A DNA stretch of 64,000 nucleotides from DASSFG01 sp035550375 (GCA_035550375.1 DASZPH010000019.1:124001-188000), one strand, 5' to 3'. Counted from the first letter of the stretch, positions 52,557 through 63,437 are shown. Program-made: numbers and translations. Notes: generated by a model from the letters alone, not told the origin.

Positions 52557-53090
52557 ATGGAGAATCCCTATCAGTCGCCGCACGAGTTGCCCGGCCAGGC
52601 GACGAGCGTTTCCGGGGGAGGAATGGCGCGGCAGATCCCCGTCGTGGCCGTCCTGCTTATGGTGCAAGGCGGCTTGGAGCTCGCCGTAGGTGGCCTATGG
52701 GGCTTGGCCGGGGGCACCTTCGCCGTGTTGACCACGCGGCAAGCCCAGCAAGGCGACCCGAACGTGCCGCTGAGTCCACAAACGTTCGGCTGGATGATGG
52801 GAGCGGTTTACGCCCTGATGGCTCTGGCCACGTTTGTGGTCGCCGCGCTCAAGCTGTTCGCCGGCTGGCGAAACTACTCTTTCCGCGGCCGGACCTGGGG
52901 CATCGCCGCGCTCGCATCGGGTGTGATCTCCATCGTCAGTTGCTACTGTTTTCCTACGGCCCTGGCGCTCATGATCTACGGATTGATCGTTTACCTCAAC
53001 AGCGAGGCGAGGTGGGCCTTCAGCATGGGCGAACAAGGTCTTACGCGGGAGCAAGTCCTCTGGCATCTTCAACGCGACACGAGCTTGTGA
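52557..53090 (+). CDS. Small multi-pass membrane protein
   Basis: 177 residues beginning MENPYQSPHELP, a start typical of planctomycete membrane proteins (M-x-N-P-Y-x-S-P). About four helices: IPVVAVLLMVQGGLELAVGG, MMGAVYALMALATFVVAALKL, WGIAALASGVISIVSCYCF and LALMIYGLIVYL. Followed after one base by the gene at 53092, so they form an operon. Function unknown. Confidence 0.82.
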   Translation: MENPYQSPHELPGQATSVSGGGMARQIPVVAVLLMVQGGLELAVGGLWGLAGGTFAVLTTRQAQQGDPNVPLSPQTFGWMMGAVYALMALATFVVAALKLFAGWRNYSFRGRTWGIAALASGVISIVSCYCFPTALALMIYGLIVYLNSEARWAFSMGEQGLTREQVLWHLQRDTSL

Positions 53091-53091
53091 C

Positions 53092-53736
53092 ATGACTTCC
53101 ACATCGGCGTCGAGACCGGGCGGCGTCACCGCACTGTGCGTTCTCACGATCGTGCTCGGCGTATTGGGAATCTTGACCGGACTGCTGGCGATTGGAGGAC
53201 TCTTATTCCAGGGGCAGATGCAGTCGGCAATCGCTGGCCTGCAGCCCGACGCGGAAGTGGCTCGCGTCCAGCGCGAGGCCGCCGAGCAGGCTGAGGAGAT
53301 GATGCAACGGCACCTGGTGCGAAATTGGATTTTCGTGATCGTGCGGCTCAACGTCGCCACCGCATTCCTTCTTGGCGGCATCTGGAGCTTGGGCCTTAAG
53401 CCGGCCGGCCGGGTGACCTTGCTGGCCGCATTTGGCGTAGGCATTTTCTTTGAGCTGTTTCAGCTTTGGCCGACCTGGGAAGCCCGCGAGCTGTCGGCGC
53501 AGATGTTCGAGCGGATGGCACAAGCCCAACAGCGAGGGCAAGCGAATCCTCCGCCCGGTTTTGACGCCACCATGAAAATGATGGGACAGGTCATCGCCAC
53601 CATGCAGTTCGCGGTGACGGTGGGAATTTTTCTGGCCAAGAGCAGCTTCTACGGCTTCGGCCTGTGGTATCTGACGCGTCCGCGCGTGGCAACTCTCTTC
53701 GTTCGTCCCAAACCGGCCGATCCTCAGTGGGCCTGA
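53092..53736 (+). CDS. Membrane protein, second of the pair
   Basis: 214 residues. Hydrophobic segments: TALCVLTIVLGVLGILTGLLAIGG, WIFVIVRLNVATAFLLGGIW, VTLLAAFGVGIFFELFQL and VIATMQFAVTVGIFLAK. A charged helix after the first segment (EVARVQREAAEQAEEMMQR) may form a coiled coil. No family recognised. It ends three bases before coaD. Confidence 0.78.
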   Translation: MTSTSASRPGGVTALCVLTIVLGVLGILTGLLAIGGLLFQGQMQSAIAGLQPDAEVARVQREAAEQAEEMMQRHLVRNWIFVIVRLNVATAFLLGGIWSLGLKPAGRVTLLAAFGVGIFFELFQLWPTWEARELSAQMFERMAQAQQRGQANPPPGFDATMKMMGQVIATMQFAVTVGIFLAKSSFYGFGLWYLTRPRVATLFVRPKPADPQWA

Positions 53737-53739
53737 GCG

Positions 53740-54249
53740 ATGGAAACAAAACGCGACTCTCGGATCGCCGTCTATACCGGCTCGTTCGACCCGATTACGC
53801 TGGGCCACCTGAACATCATCGAGCGTGCCAGCACGCTCGTCGATAAGCTCATCGTCGGCATCGGGGTCAACGCAGGAAAGGATCCCATGTTTTCGCCCGA
53901 CGAGCGGGTCGACCTGGTGAAGCGCGTCACGCGGCGATTCGATAACGTTGAGGTGCAGAAGTTCTCCGGCCTGGCCGTGAATTTCGTCCGACAGTGTGGG
54001 GCGCGGGTGATGATCCGCGGCGTCCGGCCGCTCACCGACCTGGAGGCCGAGTTGACCATGATGCTCGCCAATCGACAGCTCGATCCGGGCATTGAAACGG
54101 TGGTGCTCATGGCCGATAAGGAATTTTCTCATGTGTCGAGCACGCTCATCAAGCAAATCGCCCCCTTGGCGCGCGACGAAGAGTTGGCCCATTTCGTGCC
54201 GCCGGAGGTCGTCGCCGAGCTGCGTCGCAGGCTGCCGAAGCAGGGCTGA
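53740..54249 (+). CDS. coaD: Phosphopantetheine adenylyltransferase
   Basis: 169 residues, the usual length. IAVYTGSFDPITLGHLNIIERAS has the (T/H)xGH nucleotidyltransferase motif; VNFVRQCGARVMIRGVRPLTDLEAELTMMLANR and KEFSHVSSTLIKQIAPL complete the substrate and ISSTxxR-like sites, with Lys in place of the usual Arg. Catalyses 4'-phosphopantetheine plus ATP to dephospho-CoA, penultimate step of CoA synthesis. It may be read through from the two membrane-protein genes. Confidence 0.97.
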   Translation: METKRDSRIAVYTGSFDPITLGHLNIIERASTLVDKLIVGIGVNAGKDPMFSPDERVDLVKRVTRRFDNVEVQKFSGLAVNFVRQCGARVMIRGVRPLTDLEAELTMMLANRQLDPGIETVVLMADKEFSHVSSTLIKQIAPLARDEELAHFVPPEVVAELRRRLPKQG

Positions 54250-54352
54250 GAACCTCAAAACGGGTGCTCCTTCGTCCGCTTCCATAATGCACCCCGCTGT
54301 GGCATGTTAATTGCGGCTTCGCGTCGCGACACCTTGAGAAGGAAACCTCCAC

Positions 54353-56494
<2,142 letters not shown>

Positions 56495-56517
56495 GAGCGT
56501 GTCTTGAAACTGGCGAA

Positions 56518-56913
56518 TTGAACAAAAAACGGTTGAACGGTGCGGTTAAGGTTGTAACGTCCCTTGCATCTGTCGATGGAGTCGTCTTACTATCTCCGCT
56601 ACTTCATGTGCATGGCTTTGGTGTCAAAATAAAGACGGGGGGAGGAGTTACTACCGTGTACGACGGCGCTGGCTTCGAACAGCACGGGGTGAACGCACAG
56701 AAGATCGATCCGGCCCAATTCGGCACCGGGCACAATTCCGTTCTGCGATATTGCCGAACGGACAAGAATGCCATCGGCATTGTGGTTTCTCAGGACGGCA
56801 ACGTTCGAATCATCCTTTCTTCGGGCCGAAGCCTAATCATGTGGGAGACCGTAAAACTGCTGCGGTACAATTGTTTTCTAGGCGTTCAGCGCGAGCCGCC
56901 CAAGATCGGATAA
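56518..56913 (+). pseudogene. Truncated DAC/DisA_N-like (DACNV-type) domain fragment
   Basis: The open frame (TTG at 56518, 131 codons) has no ribosome binding site. VVTSLASVDGVVLLSPLLHVHGFGVKI and GTGHNSVLRYCRTDKNAIGIVVSQDGNVRIIL match the second half of diadenylate-cyclase-type domains (compare DGA and GTRHR motifs of DisA/CdaA). Both catalytic motifs are altered (DGV, GTGHN), as in the non-catalytic DACNV sensor group, and the N-terminal half is missing. By eye the DNA is less GC-rich than the neighbouring genes. Most likely a 5'-truncated remnant, possibly acquired. Confidence 0.65.
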
Positions 56914-57036
56914 ACCGACGCCGCAAACACACTAAGCCTACACAATTGGGCTACACGGACACTCCGAAGACGCTCGATGCGCTGCTGAGCGTCCTGGAGG
57001 GCAGATAACGGGGACAGTCCAATTACTGATTGGACC

Positions 57037-57171
57037 GCGCCGTTTAGGTCACGCATTTTAGCCGCCGCCCAGTCGACCGCCAGCGAAACGCCGTGGGAGG
57101 GCGCCGTGATCGAGAGCTGCAAAAGCGCACCTATCATTGCCGCGAGCCGTCGAAGCCGAGGGCAAGCATGG
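57037..57171. repeat. Direct repeat, copy A
   Basis: This stretch recurs at 57794-57970. Shared blocks include GCATTTTAGC, GCCCAGTCGACCGC, GCGAAACGCCG, GCCGTGATCGAG and a 33-base identical end (57139-57171). Copy A lacks about 42 bases present in copy B. Together they flank the gene at 57189-57707. Confidence 0.85.
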
Positions 57172-57188
57172 CAGTCGCGGTTAAGCCC

Positions 57189-57707
57189 TCATCGGGGCGC
57201 CGAGTTGTCCGCAGCCCGGCCTTGGATTGCCGGAATCGAGATGCCTTGGGGTGCCACGTCGCCCCCAAGGCAGATGGTGATGTTCAGGGCACGGGCGTCC
57301 GCCCAATTGTTGTGCTCGATCTGGCAATCGTAAGCCTTGGGCAAGTCTTCACCGGTTCCCGCTAGCCTCTCGACGAAACCATCCTCACCCGAAAGCTTGG
57401 AAAACCTGACGTATAACGTCACCCCTTCGATCTTCGATAATTCGTCCAGCAGGGCGTTGCTCGTTTTCGTCCCACCCGCAAACTGCAAAACGCTGTGGGC
57501 GTTGATATAGTGCCCGCGGACGAACTGCTTTTCGTGGGCCATCAGGATCCGGTTGACTGCGACCCCCGTCTTGTCTGGGGTTCCGTCGGCCGACGCTATG
57601 GCGATCTCCGGCTTGGGAAGATCTCCGGCCCTGCCGTACATACGGTTCGCCAGAGTGCCGGAGACGAGGGCGGCGATCGCCGCAGCCAGTGAGAGTTTTC
57701 GCAGCAT
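57189..57707 (-). CDS. Exported hypothetical protein between direct repeats
   Basis: 172 residues; AAGGGAGAG precedes the ATG. Signal peptide LRKLSLAAAIAALVSGTLANRMYG. The mature part (ILMAHEKQFVRGHYINAHSVLQFAGGTKTSNALLDELSKIEGVTLYVRFSK, then DCQIEHNNWADARALNITICLGG) has one or two Cys and a mixed alpha/beta look; no family recognised. It lies between the two direct repeats and points away from the DAC fragment. Confidence 0.78.
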   Translation of the reverse strand: MLRKLSLAAAIAALVSGTLANRMYGRAGDLPKPEIAIASADGTPDKTGVAVNRILMAHEKQFVRGHYINAHSVLQFAGGTKTSNALLDELSKIEGVTLYVRFSKLSGEDGFVERLAGTGEDLPKAYDCQIEHNNWADARALNITICLGGDVAPQGISIPAIQGRAADNSAPR

Positions 57708-57793
57708 GTTTCTCTCCCTTGGGTGGATACCTTTATAGATAGACGCCCGGGAGCCTCAAGGTGTTTCACGGCCACGGCGGGTCAGAATGAAAA

Positions 57794-57970
57794 CACGCCG
57801 TTTGCGTCTCGCATTTTAGCCCCCGCCCAGTCGACCGCGAACGACGGCTCTCTGTCGCCGACATCTACCGACATGCAGCCGGCGAAACGCCGCCGGAGAG
57901 TGCCGTGATCGAGCGTTGCAAAAACGCACTTGTCGTTGCCGCGAGCCGTCGAAGCCGAGGGCAAGCATGG
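57794..57970. repeat. Direct repeat, copy B
   Basis: Partner of 57037-57171, longer by an internal block of about 42 bases near 57840-57881. The final 33 bases (57938-57970) are identical to those of copy A. Confidence 0.85.
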
Positions 57971-58059
57971 CTTGACCGAATTGGTGGGCGACCCGCCCTC
58001 ACCCTAACCCCCTCCCGGCGGGAGAGGGAACGGCGGGTGGCACGCCCTGAGGTATTCCG
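57971..58059. repeat. Dispersed hairpin repeat, copy 1
   Basis: Begins CTTGACCGAATTGGTGGGCG, contains CCGCCCTCACCCTAACC and the palindromic CTCCCGGCGGGAG, and ends CGCCCTGAGGTATTCCG. The first part matches 63112-63175 and the second 62999-63050. Confidence 0.85.
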
Positions 58060-58406
58060 AAGGGCGTGACTGGAGCGTCGATAACCCATCGCCTTCTTGC
58101 GCCGACCGAGATCGAAGCCTACGTTGGCCGGATGCGAATTGTTGATCCGGAGACGATTCCATTCACGCCATCCGGCTTCGCCACGCGCCTCGCGGCCGGA
58201 GCAGACGATTAAGAATGCTCAACCGAACAGGTACGTTGCCGAGTTCAAATCCCGTCGCCAGTTTCACGGCAGCCAACTCAGGTGATCCGCGGCAAGTTGC
58301 GCGCCAGTGGTTCCGTGGAGACGCAACGGCGTGCAAACGCCTGACTCTCGCTCAAGACCCGGCGGCGGCGCGCCTTAGACAACCGCGATGGGGGTCGTTC
58401 CGTCTC

Positions 58407-59582
58407 TTATTTACGGCCCTTCCGACCGTTCCCAGAGGCCTTGCGTTCCTTGCCGCCCGAAGATGGCCCCGCGTGCTCTTTCAGCAGTAAATACACCGCA
58501 TCCGTCTTGGGGCTCTTGGCGCGCTCGCGGGCGTAATCGACGGCCGATTTGCCATCTTCATCGCGTAGGTTCGGATCAGCGCCGTGATCCAAAAGCAGCT
58601 TCGCAACCCCGAGGTGTCGATAGAGCACGGGGCCAAGCAGCGCCGTGTGGCCCGAGCGATCGGTCGCATTCACCTCCGCGCCGGCAGCCAGCAGGATTGC
58701 CACGACCCGCTCAAAGCCGCTGTCGGCGGCTGTGTCCAGCGGTGCGGGATTGGCATCCTTTGCCACCCGGGCGCCAGCCGCGACAAGTTGCTCGGCAACG
58801 GCGACAATCGACTCCTCGGTCGCTCCTCGTGTGGCCCGAACCGCCCACGTCAACGCGCGACTGAGGACCTCGCTGTGGTCCGGTTCCCTGGAGAGCGATT
58901 GCAGCACCGCTCGGACGACGTCTGCCATGCCCTGCGCCGCCGCGACGTCCAGCACGCTTCGTCCATTGCCGTCGGTCTGGGTGACGCTAGCGCCCGCTGC
59001 CAATAGCGCCTGGACCACTTCCGCGGCTCCGCGTTCAGCGGCCAGCGACGCAGGCGACTGCCGATTGGGGCCGCGCTGGTCAACCTTCGAGCCAGCGGCC
59101 AGCAGGGCTCGGACCGCTTCCAAATGACCGTGATGCGCGGCGAGATGGAGCGCAGTGCATCCTGCATGGTCCTTTTGGCTGATTTTGGCGCCTGCTTTCA
59201 ACAACTCCGCAATGACCGGCACGTGGCCGGAGCATGCGGCGAACATAAGAGCAGTCCGATTCAACGTGTATTTGGCGTCCTGCAATGCGTCCAGTCCGGC
59301 TTCGCGTAGTATAAAGCCCAAACCCCGCGGCGGCTTATTGTCGGGATCGTCCGTCGCCTGGACATCGGCCCCGGCCGCAAGCAGGGCTTGGACGACGTCA
59401 ACATGCCCAGCCTCTGCACCCAGCATCAACGGCGTCCGGCCACGCGTTGACTCGCGTTCGTCGCGAACATCGACAGCCGCACCGTTCTGGAGTGCCTCCG
59501 CCACGCGCGTCGCGTCGCCTTGCGCAGCAGCGTCCAACAGGCTCATTGGGGAATCATCCCCGCGTTGCTTAGCCATGATCAT
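58407..59582 (-). CDS. Ankyrin-repeat protein
   Basis: 391 residues; AGGGGGA precedes two close ATGs (59582, 59576). About eight ankyrin repeats are visible, for example GRTPLMLGAEAGHVDVVQALLAAGADVQATD, NRTALMFAACSGHVPVIAELLKAGAKIS, GCTALHLAAHHGHLEAVRALLAAGSKVDQR and GHTALLGPVLYRHLGVAKLLLDHGADPNLRD. The C-terminus is short and basic. No signal peptide, so cytoplasmic binding protein. First of five leftward genes reading as an accessory array; ankyrin proteins can serve as immunity factors (known in polymorphic toxin loci). Confidence 0.92.
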   Translation of the reverse strand: MIMAKQRGDDSPMSLLDAAAQGDATRVAEALQNGAAVDVRDERESTRGRTPLMLGAEAGHVDVVQALLAAGADVQATDDPDNKPPRGLGFILREAGLDALQDAKYTLNRTALMFAACSGHVPVIAELLKAGAKISQKDHAGCTALHLAAHHGHLEAVRALLAAGSKVDQRGPNRQSPASLAAERGAAEVVQALLAAGASVTQTDGNGRSVLDVAAAQGMADVVRAVLQSLSREPDHSEVLSRALTWAVRATRGATEESIVAVAEQLVAAGARVAKDANPAPLDTAADSGFERVVAILLAAGAEVNATDRSGHTALLGPVLYRHLGVAKLLLDHGADPNLRDEDGKSAVDYARERAKSPKTDAVYLLLKEHAGPSSGGKERKASGNGRKGRK

Positions 59583-59655
59583 TCCCCCTCATTCCCCCTG
59601 AGAAACGCACTGCCGGACTGACGCTGAACCAGAAAGCACGCGGCGCCTCGCCGCC

Positions 59656-60138
59656 TTATCCCATCGTCACGACCACGCACTGGCCACGACGGCTCGCTTC
59701 GTCCACGAACTTCTTCAACTCGGCGTATGTCCGTTGGTAGACTTGGCGTTTAAGCTCGGGCTCTTCATGCCAATCGAGCGACGGATAAACCTGGTCGGCG
59801 GTCATCTCGTCCGCGTCAAAGCGACTCCATAATTCATCTGGGCTGATGTCCACGAGCACGGAGTGGATATCGTCGACTTCTCGTGGCGAAAATAGTCTCG
59901 CCGGACCGTAGCCGATCTCGGGGCCGACTTCCTCGCCGCCGTCGACCAGAAATCCCTCCGCTCCCCGGAATTCCGCTGCGGTTCCGGTCAAGAGATAGTG
60001 AAGACCGTGCCATTCCTTGCCAATTTCCATTTTTGGGCAGTTTTCCAACTCCTGAAAGAACTCCTCCTCGTCTTCCAGTTCGCGCAGTCGCTCGGCGCGC
60101 GGCAGTTGGACGGCGTAAAGTACACAATTCATGCTCAT
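59656..60138 (-). CDS. DUF1877 (YfbM-like) protein
   Basis: 160 residues; AGGA nine bases before the ATG. Family signature: KEWHGLHYLLTG, then GEEVGPEIGYGPARLFSPREVDDIHSVLVDIS and the C-terminal YAELKKFVDEASRRGQCVVVTMG. E. coli YfbM is the reference member; function unknown. Cytoplasmic and acidic. Its place in a row of ankyrin and unknown genes is typical of accessory arrays where DUF1877 proteins are often found. Confidence 0.9.
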   Translation of the reverse strand: MSMNCVLYAVQLPRAERLRELEDEEEFFQELENCPKMEIGKEWHGLHYLLTGTAAEFRGAEGFLVDGGEEVGPEIGYGPARLFSPREVDDIHSVLVDISPDELWSRFDADEMTADQVYPSLDWHEEPELKRQVYQRTYAELKKFVDEASRRGQCVVVTMG

Positions 60139-60211
60139 GGCTCGATCCTGTCGCCGCGGCTTGGCTCCGCGAAATGGTCGATATCCGGATTAAAACGTTC
60201 TGCGCGGCCCA

Positions 60212-61501
60212 CTATCCCTTGTCGTCCAGCCATGGTGGAATCTCCAGCGTGACGAAGGGAGCGCACAGGTCCTCCGGGCAGTCGCCGAAGTGGTCGACCG
60301 CCAACGTGGGAAGCCAGTCCGTTGACCAGGCGTGGAACTCTCGATCCCACGGAACATCGCGGTCGGTGTTGAATTCGAGCGTCAACTTCGGGTCAATTCG
60401 TTCCGCCAGGCGGAACATGGCATGAGCGTCCAGCGAGAGGATTTTCTCGATGGGATCAATGCAAAACGCCTTATAGAAACCGTTCAGATGCTCCTCGATT
60501 CCTGCCGCGACACGGGAGGCATCGCCGGCTGCTATCCCTTGAAGGCAATGCACCAGTCCCTTCGTACGCGCCGAAGTGCTCTTTGGGACCTTCGCTTTTC
60601 GCAACCGGTCGATTTCCGCCGGATCGTCCCTCAACAGGGCCTGAACGCCGTTATAGACCACCATGTGCGCGCCCGGTTTCGGGAACGTCGCTTTCGCCAG
60701 ATGTCGTTCAATTGCCGGTTGATCGCCAATCGCCAGTGCGGGCAACAAGAGCTCGTTGACGTCGGTGGCTGAATTATCCGCGGCGGGCTGCAGCATGACC
60801 GCCTGCCTGACCTGCATTTGAATGAACAGTCCGAACTCGTCCAGGTCTCCCGTGGCGGCGCGCCGGGCGATGCCCCGCAAATACCAGCCGTTCAGCGGAT
60901 CACAGATCAGTAAAAAGCGATATCGTCGTTCCAGCCATTTTTCCGGCCATGTCGGATGACGTTCACGCCAATTGGCGATCCCTTGCCTGGCGTCATATTG
61001 CAGCCAATGGGCAACGAACCCCTCGAACGACAACTTCGTTTCTTCGCGCGACATGGCCTCCACGACGGCGCTGGCGGACTGTTTGGGCAACTTCATGCTG
61101 AGGGGATTCGAGGCGGCGGCTGGCGCGGGCTTGGGTTTGGCCGGCTTTCGCAGTTTGGGTGTGATGATTTCGAGACGGATGACGGACCCCTTGGGAAGCG
61201 CTCGCAAGATGTCGCTGGCATCATCCAATTGTTCGGCGACGGCCTCCCAGAGATGACCATCGCCTTCAGAAGCATTCGTGAGAAATGTCCTCGCGCTTTC
61301 AAATACCTTCACGACGTCGGCGAGTCGCAACCAAGTCTCATCGTCGGATTCGAAAAAGGGCCTCATTTCGTCCAAGCCGGCTTTCTTCAGATAGCGGTCG
61401 ACGTAGGAAAGATTCGCGACGAGCGAAAACAGACCCAGCGGGACCGTCGTTGGTTCGGAAGTTCCGTTTCGGGAAATCAGTTGCGCATAGCCCATGGGCA
61501 T
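60212..61501 (-). CDS. Large helical hypothetical protein, possibly immunity type
   Basis: 429 residues; GGAGG eight bases before the ATG. The N-terminal 120 residues (MGYAQLISRNGTSEPTTVPLGLF) look like a separate domain, joined by a Pro/Ala/Lys linker (KPAKPKPAPAAASNP) to a helical C-terminal domain (LNGWYLRGIARRAATGDLDEFGLF, ALAIGDQPAIERHLAKATFP, CLQGIAAGDASRVAAGIEEHLNGFYKAF, LSLDAHAMFRLAERI). That domain has the feel of Imm49-like proteins, but the match is weak and from memory. Confidence 0.75.
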   Translation of the reverse strand: MPMGYAQLISRNGTSEPTTVPLGLFSLVANLSYVDRYLKKAGLDEMRPFFESDDETWLRLADVVKVFESARTFLTNASEGDGHLWEAVAEQLDDASDILRALPKGSVIRLEIITPKLRKPAKPKPAPAAASNPLSMKLPKQSASAVVEAMSREETKLSFEGFVAHWLQYDARQGIANWRERHPTWPEKWLERRYRFLLICDPLNGWYLRGIARRAATGDLDEFGLFIQMQVRQAVMLQPAADNSATDVNELLLPALAIGDQPAIERHLAKATFPKPGAHMVVYNGVQALLRDDPAEIDRLRKAKVPKSTSARTKGLVHCLQGIAAGDASRVAAGIEEHLNGFYKAFCIDPIEKILSLDAHAMFRLAERIDPKLTLEFNTDRDVPWDREFHAWSTDWLPTLAVDHFGDCPEDLCAPFVTLEIPPWLDDKG

Positions 61502-61528
61502 AGTGTTGACCTCCGGCTGAGGGTACGT

Positions 61529-62074
61529 TCAGATTGTTTCACTATGCCTGCATTGGTCGACAAGCCACGGCACGGCGTACTCGACAATCCTGTCCACTGC
61601 GTCGGTGACGAGTGCTTCAATTCGTTCCAGGCCCACGTCAAGGGGAGTCTCCTCGATCTGGCCCGTCTCGATCAGGCGCCGTTGCTGTTCCATGATCTCC
61701 TCGACAGTCAGGCGCGGCATCACCTCCCACCACTTGTCTTGATCGGAATAGAGATATGGCAATCGAGTTAGGAACTCGCCGTCCACCGGTTTGTCGGCAA
61801 CAATCCGCGCCCTCGGTATGTCGTGGGGAACCATAATCCTTAAGTGCCCTGGAAACCGGTCCTGCCGAGAGCAGGCAATTTCAATGGTGAAGGTGTCGTC
61901 CCGAGGGCTCAAACAAAGACAGAGATAGGCCTTCACGTCGGGCGACAACGCCCATTCAAATACCTTCCAGCCTAATCTGTTTCTCTCGTTCTTTATCTCG
62001 ACGATCTGCGGCAGTCGCTCTTTCAGTTGCTCGTAAAACCGACGTTTGACTTCTTTGCCAAGCTCTCGCCGCAC
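61529..62074 (-). CDS. Hypothetical protein in the accessory array
   Basis: 181 residues from a GTG at 62074, six bases after AAGGA; the longer frame to 62206 overlaps the upstream ankyrin gene and has no site. Soluble alpha/beta: LGKEVKRRFYEQLKERLPQIVEIKNERNRLGWKVFEWALSPDVKAYLCLCLSPRDDTFTIEIACSR, with a helical end. The pattern recalls DUF4304-type proteins only loosely. It starts 13 bases after the preceding stop, so it is in an operon with the frameshifted ankyrin gene. Confidence 0.75.
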   Translation of the reverse strand: MRRELGKEVKRRFYEQLKERLPQIVEIKNERNRLGWKVFEWALSPDVKAYLCLCLSPRDDTFTIEIACSRQDRFPGHLRIMVPHDIPRARIVADKPVDGEFLTRLPYLYSDQDKWWEVMPRLTVEEIMEQQRRLIETGQIEETPLDVGLERIEALVTDAVDRIVEYAVPWLVDQCRHSETI

Positions 62075-62087
62075 GACGATTCCTTTC

Positions 62088-62784
62088 TTACTTGATCGAT
62101 CCAGTCCCCTGTCCGAAGCGGTAGATTTCAGCGTAGTCCGCAACGGTATATCCGAGATCGTCGCGCGCGTCCTGGTCGGCGCCCTGCTCGATGAGGAGAT
62201 CGACACACGCCGGGCAGCCCAGGCCGGCGGCCCACATCAGCAGTGTGGGCGGTGCGGAGAAGCCTTCGCCTGCGGCTCGGCACCGGCGGTCGAAATCGGC
62301 CGCCTCGAGCGCTTTTTTGGGGTTTGACTGGAGCAACACGCGCAGCGGATCCTCGATCCGCGTGTCGGGGTCGAGGCCGTCGCGAAGCAGGGCGCGAAAT
62401 GCCGGCAGCTTGTTGTTGACCAATGCGAGCAACGCTGTGGCCGTGGTGCCCAGGAGGCCGTGCTCGACGTAATAAGCACTCATCTTCTTGCAACCACGGA
62501 TCTGGCGCTGAGACCAGTACTTCCAGTTGGTCCGCCCCCGCGCCGGCCAGCGCATAGTGAAATGCGGTGACCCCGGTCGAGTTGGAAACCAAGGGATCGG
62601 CGCCCTGCTTCAGAATCGCCTCAAACACCTCCCAAGACCCTGACAGGGCCGCCCGGCAAATCAGCGGCTCACCCTCCTCATCATGGATGCCGAGGTCGAG
62701 GCCGCTTTCGACAAGCTGCAGTGCCTTTCGCCAATCGCCGACGACAGGGCTGAGCAATCGGAAAATCGGATGATCTTTGCTCAT
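62088..62784 (-). pseudogene. Ankyrin-repeat gene with a frameshift
   Basis: AAGGAGG lies four bases before the ATG at 62784. The first frame reads HPIFRLLSPVVGDWRKALQLVESGLDLGIHDEEGEPLICRAALSGSWEVFEAILKQGADPLVSNSTGVTAFHYALAGAGADQLEVLV and then turns to Arg/Pro-rich nonsense. The second frame resumes with SAYYVEHGLLGTTATALLALVNNKLPAFRALLRDGLDPDTRI..PTLLMWAAGLGCPACVDLLIEQGADQDARDDLG and ends at 62088. The shift lies at about 62471-62520, and the total length (697 bases) is one off a multiple of three. Either a real pseudogene or one sequencing error. Confidence 0.85.
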
Positions 62785-62998
62785 CGTACCTCCTTGCGCG
62801 CCCCGCCATGGGGAGTTTCGCGACGGTAATGCCGTTACACGCCGTCGGTTCCGGGCTGGAATGCGCGGCCGATGCAGTACCGGCAGTCCCCGAATTGCAG
62901 GCCCGCCTGGAGCCCTTGGAGAAGCTAACACGCCCAGCAAGTACGATATTCACCGACGATGAGGGACGCGTCAAGAAACGATGACGGTCTTGTTAATA

Positions 62999-63050
62999 CC
63001 CTCTCCCGGCGGGAGAGGGAACGGCGGATGGCGCGCCCTGAGGTATTCCG
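62999..63050. repeat. Dispersed hairpin repeat, copy 2 (partial)
   Basis: CCCTCTCCCGGCGGGAGAGG forms the hairpin, followed by GAACGGCGGATGGCGCGCCC and TGAGGTATTCCG, matching the second half of 57971-58059. Confidence 0.8.
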
Positions 63051-63111
63051 TCGGAGCACATCGGGGCGTGCCCCGACGCGGAATGCCAGCACCACGGCGA
63101 CGCTGGCATGG

Positions 63112-63175
63112 GCTTGACCGAATTGGTGGGCGACCCGCCCTCACCCTAACCCTCTCCCGGCGGGAGAGGGAACGG
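63112..63175. repeat. Dispersed hairpin repeat, copy 3
   Basis: Matches 57969-58031 almost base for base: GCTTGACCGAATTGGTGGGC, then CCCTCACCCTAACC and the hairpin CTCTCCCGGCGGGAGAG. Confidence 0.85.
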
Positions 63176-63437
63176 AACTGCCCGCAAAAAAATCGCGAAC
63201 CCGGCGAAACCTTCTGCGTCTATGAGGGTATAACCGTGGCGGACAACAGCCGATCGTGTGATGTGGTTGTGCCGCTCTTAACGATGGCCCTCGTGGGCCG
63301 CCAAGAATTCCCATGATGTCGATACAGCCAAGGCTCACCCAAGAACGCAAAAGGACGTGCTTATTTGCCGGTCAACCGGCGAATTTGCATCCGCTGCGCT
63401 TGTGACCTTCGCCCTCAGGCGAAACCAGGAGCCTGCC

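Larger units (their letters stand above)
57708..58406. other. 699-base gap holding direct repeat copy B and a hairpin repeat
   Basis: No gene is convincing. Copy B of the direct repeat occupies 57794-57970 and runs straight into a CCCTCACCCTAACC-hairpin repeat (57971-58059). After that, 58060-58406 shows neither frame nor structure that I can support. Confidence 0.6.

Noticed and set aside
62128..62470. Continuation of the upstream ankyrin frame past the frameshift
   Set aside because: Turns into Arg/Pro-rich sequence with no ankyrin pattern, while the neighbouring frame carries the repeats.
57794..63175. Possible CRISPR array from recurring repeats
   Set aside because: Copies are few, of unequal length and kilobases apart, with no regular spacers and no cas genes.
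63220..63306. Possible extra tRNA upstream of the terminator
   Set aside because: GGCGG and CCGCC ends can pair, but no consistent anticodon stem, D-arm and T-loop can be built.
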